A stretch of DNA of 64,000 bases from Erpobdella octoculata. Its lineage: Eukaryota > Annelida > Clitellata > Hirudinida > Erpobdellidae. Under the pieces are notes generated by a model. The model had not been told where the DNA came from. It did not search any database and saw only the letters and a list, made by a program, of their open reading frames with translations. How positions within the stretch are numbered: position 1 is the first letter of the stretch; each line of letters begins with the position of its first letter. The stretch covers positions 2,519,666 through 2,583,665 of the forward strand of contig OZ022242.1 of assembly GCA_963978895.1 (NCBI GenBank), read 5' to 3'. The position numbers and the translations under genes are program-made. Positions 58,678-64,000 of this stretch are shown here, in pieces.

Positions 58678-59018
58678 CCTCGACATCCTGCTTCTCCACA
58701 ACCTCCTGTTTGACTAACAAAGGTCTTTCGGCTTCGTTGTTCGCTTCCTTTTTGAGTTCTTTGTTGTTGTTGCTGTTGCTGTTCATTTCCTGCTGCTTCC
58801 TCTGTTCCTCGGCCTCGACAAATAGAGTTGCGACTCTCAGGAAGTGTAAGTTGCTGCTGCTGCAGTCGCCGACCTCTCCGACCCGCGAGTGAGACTGCGG
58901 TTCAACGCCCGCCGACGAGACTGACGTCGCGAGGAGCGAACGGCTCTGCTGATCTTTGTCCAGAGATCTTATGGTCTTCTGTCGATTTCTTTGATGCTTC
59001 GATCTCGCCGGGGTTCCG
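58678..59018 (-). CDS. unassigned coiled-coil nuclear protein, exon
   Basis: 341 nt from acceptor TTCTATTTTCAG to donor GAGG|GTAATT, entering in phase 2 and leaving in phase 1. It encodes a basic Arg/Gln/Lys-rich start (Ser-Lys-His-Gln-Arg-Asn-Arg-Gln-Lys), a Ser-rich middle, and a Glu/Gln/Asn/Lys-rich helical part with an Asn run. It ends near Leu-Val-Lys-Gln-Glu-Val, where Val-Lys-Gln-Glu fits the SUMO consensus. Frame continuity with both neighbours supports the model. Confidence 0.78.
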
Positions 59019-59149
59019 CTGAAAATAGAAGAAAAAAAAAACGGATTTTAACTTTCGATGAATAAAAAAAGTATAGGAAAATACGATCAAGAATAAAACT
59101 TCGTTGAATAACAGTTTAGACATTAGAAAAGCTTTTATATCGGCATTGA

Positions 59150-60324
59150 TATTGCTTAATACGAATGATTGGTATCGCTTAATACGAATGATTGGTTCAG
59201 CTTAATAGAAATGATTGGTAATGCTTGACATGAATGATTGATTTTGTTTGATTCGATTGATACTGCTTGATACAAATGAATGAGTTTGTTCACGATGGTT
59301 GCCGAGATATCACCAACTAACAGTACGTAGATGTAACCACCTCTGACTAATGTCTTACACTCCAAAACAAAGTTATGCATTCAATGAGACTGCCGTAAAA
59401 AGAAAGTGAGGATTTCCCCAAACCCAATCAAGCATGACCATGCAGTCGTGTGTTTGTGTACATGCATGTGTCTGTATGCAAAATTGTGTCGCAAACTACA
59501 GACATGAAATGCCACAAGTGAAAGTTAATTTAAAAATTTAAAAACATGCGTTTAAGACGGTAATAAAATTTTATAGCGACGTTGTATTGTAAAGATATTA
59601 CCCCACCGAATAGTAAACAAAAGATATGTTTATAGTTACTATGACGATGAAATAATTTTTGCTTCTTAATATTTTTAATATTTATTTTTATTTAATTAAA
59701 CTTTAAATTTTTTTGAAGTTGGTTAATTTTATAATAATCTTCTGAACTTCTAAAATTCCGCAGACACCCCATGGACATCCGGACAAGTGAAAGCTAATAA
59801 GAGCATGTAAGAAGAATTACATCCCAGTCGTAATAGGGGCAAATTCATAGTTTCACTTTTGATTTCAGTTCTTCCTTTTATTTGTCATCACATATTCATG
59901 TGATTTAGATTTGCCTGGTGTACATCAGGTCTAGTTCAATGGAAAGTTTTGGGAAACCATGTTACAAATTTTGATGTGTCATGACAAACAATTTTAAGGG
60001 ATAAGCTGGTTGAGATTTGTATGATCAAAACAAGTCCAATGTTATTGTAATTTTATATTTTACAAATAAAATAAATAAATAAAGAGATAAAAGCCTTCCG
60101 ACTTAGATTGTCAAACTAAAAATTCATAACTTGTAGTTTATACTTTTTTTTATATAAAATGTTTCAATTGGCGATGCGATCAACCAAAAATAACCCAAAA
60201 ACCTACGAGGAAGCAAACTTGTTACTTTCCAGAGAAGTAATTAATTATAAGTAATTAATTGAAGCTCGAGCAAAATTACTTCTTTCTTAAATGCTGGAGA
60301 TATTTGGACCAGATTGTCACGTAT
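59150..60324. other. intron sequence with ~28-bp degenerate repeats
   Basis: Units of AATACGAATGATTGGT recur at 59157-59280. The rest is AT-rich without recognisable exons. Confidence 0.45.
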
Positions 60325-60605
60325 GCCCGAACGTATTTATATATCTTATTTATATGTCTGAGCGTATTTATATATCTTTTTTATATGCCCGAACGTATTT
60401 ATATATCTTATTTATATGTCTGAGCGTATTTATATATATTATTTAAATGTCTGAATGTATTTATATATCTTATTTATATGTCTGAGCGTATTTATATATC
60501 TTATTTATGTCTCAGCATATTTATATATCTTATTTATATGTCTCAGCATATTTATATATCTTATTTATATGTCTCAGCATATTTATATATCTTATTTATA
60601 CGTCA
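60325..60605. repeat. ~31-bp minisatellite
   Basis: About nine units of ATGTCTGAGCGTATTTATAT with TATCTTATTT; later units read CTCAGCAT in place of CTGAGCGT. Confidence 0.9.
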
Positions 60606-60771
60606 CGTCATATTTATACATATTATCAGATGTTACTTTGATGAAATCAAGTCGTACACAAATTCCAACGGCCCGGTTCCGACAAATTTATAACATGCAG
60701 ATTGCAATGATTAAAAAAAACCGCCCAGTCGTTTTAACGAATAATCCATTCTCAATCAGAAAGAAGCTCAC

Positions 60772-60886
60772 TTTCGGGACCCGTCTCTATCGGAATCGGA
60801 ATCGTCACTGGCGAAGGAGGAAAACTGCTCGACCGTCAGCGGGATGATATTGGAGAGGTTCGTCATTTCCACATCCTCAACTTCAG
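60772..60886 (-). CDS. unassigned coiled-coil nuclear protein, exon
   Basis: 115 nt from acceptor TTTTGTATACCAG to donor CGAAA|GTGAGC, phase 1 in and phase 2 out, matching both neighbours. It encodes an acidic segment (Glu-Val-Glu-Asp-Val-Glu-Met) and a Ser/Asp cluster (Ser-Asp-Asp-Ser-Asp-Ser-Asp-Arg-Asp), a likely casein kinase 2 target. Confidence 0.75.
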
Positions 60887-61373
60887 CTGGTATACAAAAT
60901 ACAGAGTCTAATGTATAGAAAAAAGTAAATACAGAATCTAATGTATCAAAAATAAATACCGAATCTAATGTATCAAAAATAAATAGAGTCTAAAATAAGA
61001 AAACGCGAAACGTATTTAAAAACGAGACAAGCATTTATTTGTTTAATCGAAATAATTATTAAAATTTAGAAATATAGAAAAGTTTGAGAGCTCCTCTCTT
61101 ATGGGAACATCCGGTCGTACCTTTCAAGTCGTGATGCGAGGATTGACGGTTCAAATCCGTTTGAAGCAATTTGTTTTCTTTGAATTTCAAACGGATCGAT
61201 TGAAAAAAATATAATAATTCATGATAACTTGCTGTCGAATAATAATTGGATCAGGCAAATAACCATTTAACGTATGACAAATAGAAAAACCCAAGCATCT
61301 TAAATAGAAACAATTATGACACTGAGTCAAACAAAGCAGTGAAACCGAAACAAAAACTAACTCAAATATAAAC

Positions 61374-61431
61374 TTTTCCCGGTCCCGTAAGCTGAATCCG
61401 CAGCAGCTGCGTTTCCGTTTACATCTGCCCC
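61374..61431 (-). CDS. unassigned coiled-coil nuclear protein, 58-nt exon
   Basis: A short exon after acceptor CTTCTTCTTCAAACAG, entering in phase 0 and leaving in phase 1 at a weak donor (GGAAAA|GTTTAT). It encodes Gly-Ala-Asp-Val-Asn-Gly-Asn-Ala-Ala-Ala-Ala-Asp. Phase agreement with both neighbours is the main support. Confidence 0.6.
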
Positions 61432-61527
61432 CTGTTTGAAGAAGAAGAAGAAGAAAAAACAACTAATCATCACTACTATCAACACCTAAAAGACCATTTT
61501 CAGCCTTAACTGCACAAAAGCAGTAAT

Positions 61528-61530
61528 AAC

Positions 61531-61566
<36 letters not shown>

Positions 61567-61568
61567 TG

Positions 61569-61602
<34 letters not shown>
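61528..61602. repeat. (CAT)n microsatellite
   Basis: About 25 CAT units with one TGT interruption. Confidence 0.95.
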
Positions 61603-62187
61603 ACAGCACTCCCTAACCTAACTATGGAGACTAATTTCTCGAACGAGTTGGCCGTTATGAAATAAATAAATGGCTCGAATAATAATATAATTACACTCAA
61701 CGAAATAAATCTATTGGATAGCTCAAAAAGTATGCTTTCATAAATCATTAACATAATTTATACACCAATAATTATTTTAAAAACATTCATTTCTTTAAGT
61801 CGAGTTTCAGCCAATCGAAAGACATGCTTGCTAGCAGCATTGTATCACAGAAGAGCCAATCATATTTCATTTCCACACACACACACAGAAGAGCCAATCA
61901 TATTTCATTTCCACACAAATGTTTCAAAGGAAAAACCATTAAGATTGTGATTATAAAACACTAAATAGCAATAACAAAAGTCATTCTAAGCTAAATTCAA
62001 TATGGCTGTTACAATACTTCATTTTGAATTGTAAACAAAGCCCGTGCTATATAACATTACGTCCATTTTATGTTTTAAACAAAACCCCTGCTATATAGCA
62101 TTACATCTTGCTCTATATCACATTACATCTTCTGCTATATCATATTCCATCTTTCACGATATCACATTACATTTTGCTATATAACAT

Positions 62188-63240
62188 TACTTCATCATCA
62201 TCATCATTTATTTTTGAAACGTCACTATTCCACGCTATGCTAGGGTTTGACGTTTTTCCATATCAGGCCCCTTCACAAGTCACGATCCAGTGCAGACTGC
62301 CGCTTCAGGCCGTGCTCATCCATGTCTTTCTTCACACATTCCGACCAAGTCTTCCTACTTCTACCTTTACTTTTCACTCCTACAACATCCACATCTCTAA
62401 TTGCCGAAACCCAATCATCTGCACTTTTACGCTCCAAATGTTCAAACCACCTTAGTCTTCCACGTCTCACCACATCAGCCACACAAGGAACATCCAGAAG
62501 GCTATACAAATCCACACTACGTGCACGATCATTCAACGAAACACCACACATCCATCTAACCATCATACGCTCTGCCCTTTCTAAACTTGTTAGATTCTCC
62601 ACCTTCATAGACCATGTTTCAGTGCCATAAACAAGGACACTTTGAACACATGCCCTATACACCTTTCCTTTTACATGAAAGGATGCACCACCGGTGGTCA
62701 AGATAGGAGATAACTCTTTAAATTTAGCACAGGTAGAACACACTCTAGCTCTCACCGCCCCTTCTACACCTCCTCCTGCACCTAATGTGTCACCTAGGTA
62801 ACAGAACTTGGTCACACACTCCACCTTTACGCCTGGCTCAACCTCAACCTCACCCAACAACTCTTCCTGAACAGAACCACCAGCCACACAACTCTTACAA
62901 CGGAAGCCAACAAGATCTTTCAAACTACCAAAATGCCACTGCACCTTTTATGAACCCAACTCTTACAATCCACACAACAAATAGAATTGGAGCCAACACC
63001 TTTTCTGCATACACTGCATGGCCATTTACCCGACTTCTCCACCTGTCCCATCCCGGCTCGAAACTTCATGATTTCTGTCTTACTCGCATTCACTCTAAGG
63101 CCTTTCGCTTCCATGCCAATTTTCCAGATCCTTAACTTTTCCAGGAGAGAATCTTCTGTCTCAGCTAATAAAACAAGATCATCAACATAGAGCAGTTCCA
63201 TTGGCAAGCCTACCCTGAGCTCCCGTGATAAGGCCTCTCA
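62188..63240 (-). mobile_element. 5'-truncated non-LTR retrotransposon (LINE)
   Basis: The minus-strand translation begins inside a reverse transcriptase (Ala-Leu-Ser-Arg-Glu-Leu-Arg-Val-Gly-Leu-Pro) with the catalytic Tyr-Val-Asp-Asp box. A zinc-knuckle or PHD-like Cys/His segment (Cys-Ser-Val-Cys-Arg ... Cys-Cys-Val-Asp-Cys ... Val-His-Lys-Arg-Cys) follows. A frameshift near 62935 separates this from the C-terminal part (Cys-Tyr-Leu-Gly-Asp, Val-Arg-Trp-Met-Cys-Gly-Val), which stops at 62273. A short 3' UTR ends in AAAATAAATGATGATGATGA, a short-repeat tail of the kind seen in RTE-like elements. It is inactive: truncated and frameshifted. It lies in an intron, same strand as the host gene, its 5' end about 40 bp past the donor. 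Confidence 0.85.
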
Positions 63241-63277
63241 AACAATTATAAACAACAACAACGGGTTGAGAACTTAC

Positions 63278-63424
63278 GTTGACTTGACCCCCTTTCGCCG
63301 ACGATCTATCATTGGTCGTCGGTAATTCGGCGTACGATGATTCCTGATCGTCCATGACGTATTCTTCCTCGCATTTCTCAAATTTTATCTTCACGCCACT
63401 AGTCCACGATGAAATGAACTTGTT
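63278..63424 (-). CDS. unassigned coiled-coil nuclear protein, exon
   Basis: 147 nt, phase 0 at both ends, from acceptor TTATTTTTTTTAG to a consensus donor GTCAAC|GTAAGT. It encodes 49 residues opening Asn-Lys-Phe-Ile-Ser-Ser-Trp-Thr-Ser-Gly-Val-Lys-Ile-Lys-Phe-Glu, then an acidic stretch. The Trp and alternating hydrophobics suggest a folded element, unlike the disordered exons that follow. Confidence 0.75.
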
Positions 63425-63689
63425 CTAAAAAAAATAATAAATAGAAGTTTCCTATAATATCCTGCATATTTAGAAGTTTCTTAAAATGTTATAAAAACAA
63501 ATACATTCAATTTATTAATATGATTTCATTTCTAGATTTAGCTTCAACTGTTAAGCTTTTTAAAAGGTTCGGTCAAATTTTAATTAGAACAATTTTATTC
63601 ACTAAATCCTGGCAGTACGAGTGAATAGCTTGTCAATGAACAGACTCTGACCTAATCAGGTTAATCAACTTATTTACTGACAAAAAAGT

Positions 63690-63915
63690 TATAATTGATA
63701 CCTGAATAATCATAATTGATACCTAAAAAATCATAAGTGATACCTAAAATCATTATTGATACCCAAAAAATCATTATTGATACCCAAAAAATCATTATTG
63801 ATACCCAAAAAATCATTATTGATACCCAAAAAATCATTATTGATACCCAAAAAATCCTTATTGATACCCAAAAAATCATAATTGATACCTAAAATCATTA
63901 TTGATACATAATCAT
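63690..63915. repeat. 21-bp intronic minisatellite
   Basis: About ten units containing ATTGATACCCAAAAAATCAT. The 21-bp period keeps a minus-strand frame open as a repeated Ile-Phe-Trp-Val-Ser-Ile-Met heptapeptide, which I treat as an artefact. Confidence 0.9.
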
Positions 63916-63971
63916 TTTCGATACCTAAATAAAAATCATAACATTTAAATGATTTAAATTAATTAACAAAC

Positions 63972-64000
63972 TTTAGAGAAGGATTTGGAGCTGCTGGACG
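63972..64000 (-). CDS. unassigned coiled-coil nuclear protein, partial upstream exon
   Basis: The last 29 bases read on the minus strand as Ser-Ser-Ser-Ser-Lys-Ser-Phe-Ser-Lys before a donor (CTAAA|GTTTGT) in phase 0, which fits the next exon. The Ser/Lys-rich composition agrees with the rest of the protein. It is very short, so tentative; the gene continues beyond the window. Confidence 0.45.

Noticed and set aside
63670..63915. Regular 21-bp direct repeats resembling a CRISPR array
   Set aside because: Units are head-to-tail with no unique spacers; this is an ordinary eukaryotic minisatellite.

Overview
The window looks like AT-rich genomic DNA of an invertebrate animal. Genes are split by GT-AG introns, intergenic DNA is long, and simple-sequence repeats are extremely dense. 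I cannot name the species. The mix of non-autonomous Helitrons carrying internal tandem repeats, C2H2 zinc-finger genes and immunoglobulin-type exons would suit a mollusc or another marine invertebrate, but that is inference. All splice sites were read by eye from sequence and intron phase, without transcript data.

Left part (1-20.5 kb): mostly repeats. A GC-rich candidate exon lies at the left edge. Two inverted copies of a ~1.6 kb non-autonomous Helitron (1684-3314 and 18781-20346) share a six-unit ~155-bp internal array. Between them are promoter-like GC-rich islands (4950-5220, 15010-15200, 16050-16135), a cluster of YY1-type motifs, a pair of related DNA-transposon copies, and a 1.15-kb compound tetranucleotide array (13089-14241).

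Middle part (20.5-25.3 kb): a plus-strand gene reconstructed here encodes three Ig-like domains and a transmembrane helix in four exons, all in phase 1. Its signal-peptide exon was not found. It converges on a minus-strand BTB/zinc-finger gene whose coding region is uninterrupted (24262-25308).

Central-right part (29.5-45.4 kb): a complete class II DYRK kinase gene (DYRK2 type) on the minus strand has four coding exons totalling 704 codons plus stop. Its large introns hold the most extreme repeats in the window, including ~930 bp of pure GTGA. The exon for the catalytic HCD loop is squeezed between a hairpin minisatellite and a ~350-bp GTAT array that supplies its 5' splice site.

Right part (52.9-64 kb): a second minus-strand gene, incomplete at its 5' end, has nine phase-consistent exons. 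It encodes a Ser/Gln/Ala-rich, probably nuclear, coiled-coil protein I could not assign to a family. A frameshifted LINE fragment and a tRNA-derived SINE sit in its introns.

There is no sign of a prokaryotic system, CRISPR array or operon. The unusual content is the interplay of Helitrons, microsatellites and splice sites, plus two genes (IgSF receptor, coiled-coil nuclear protein) whose identities remain open.
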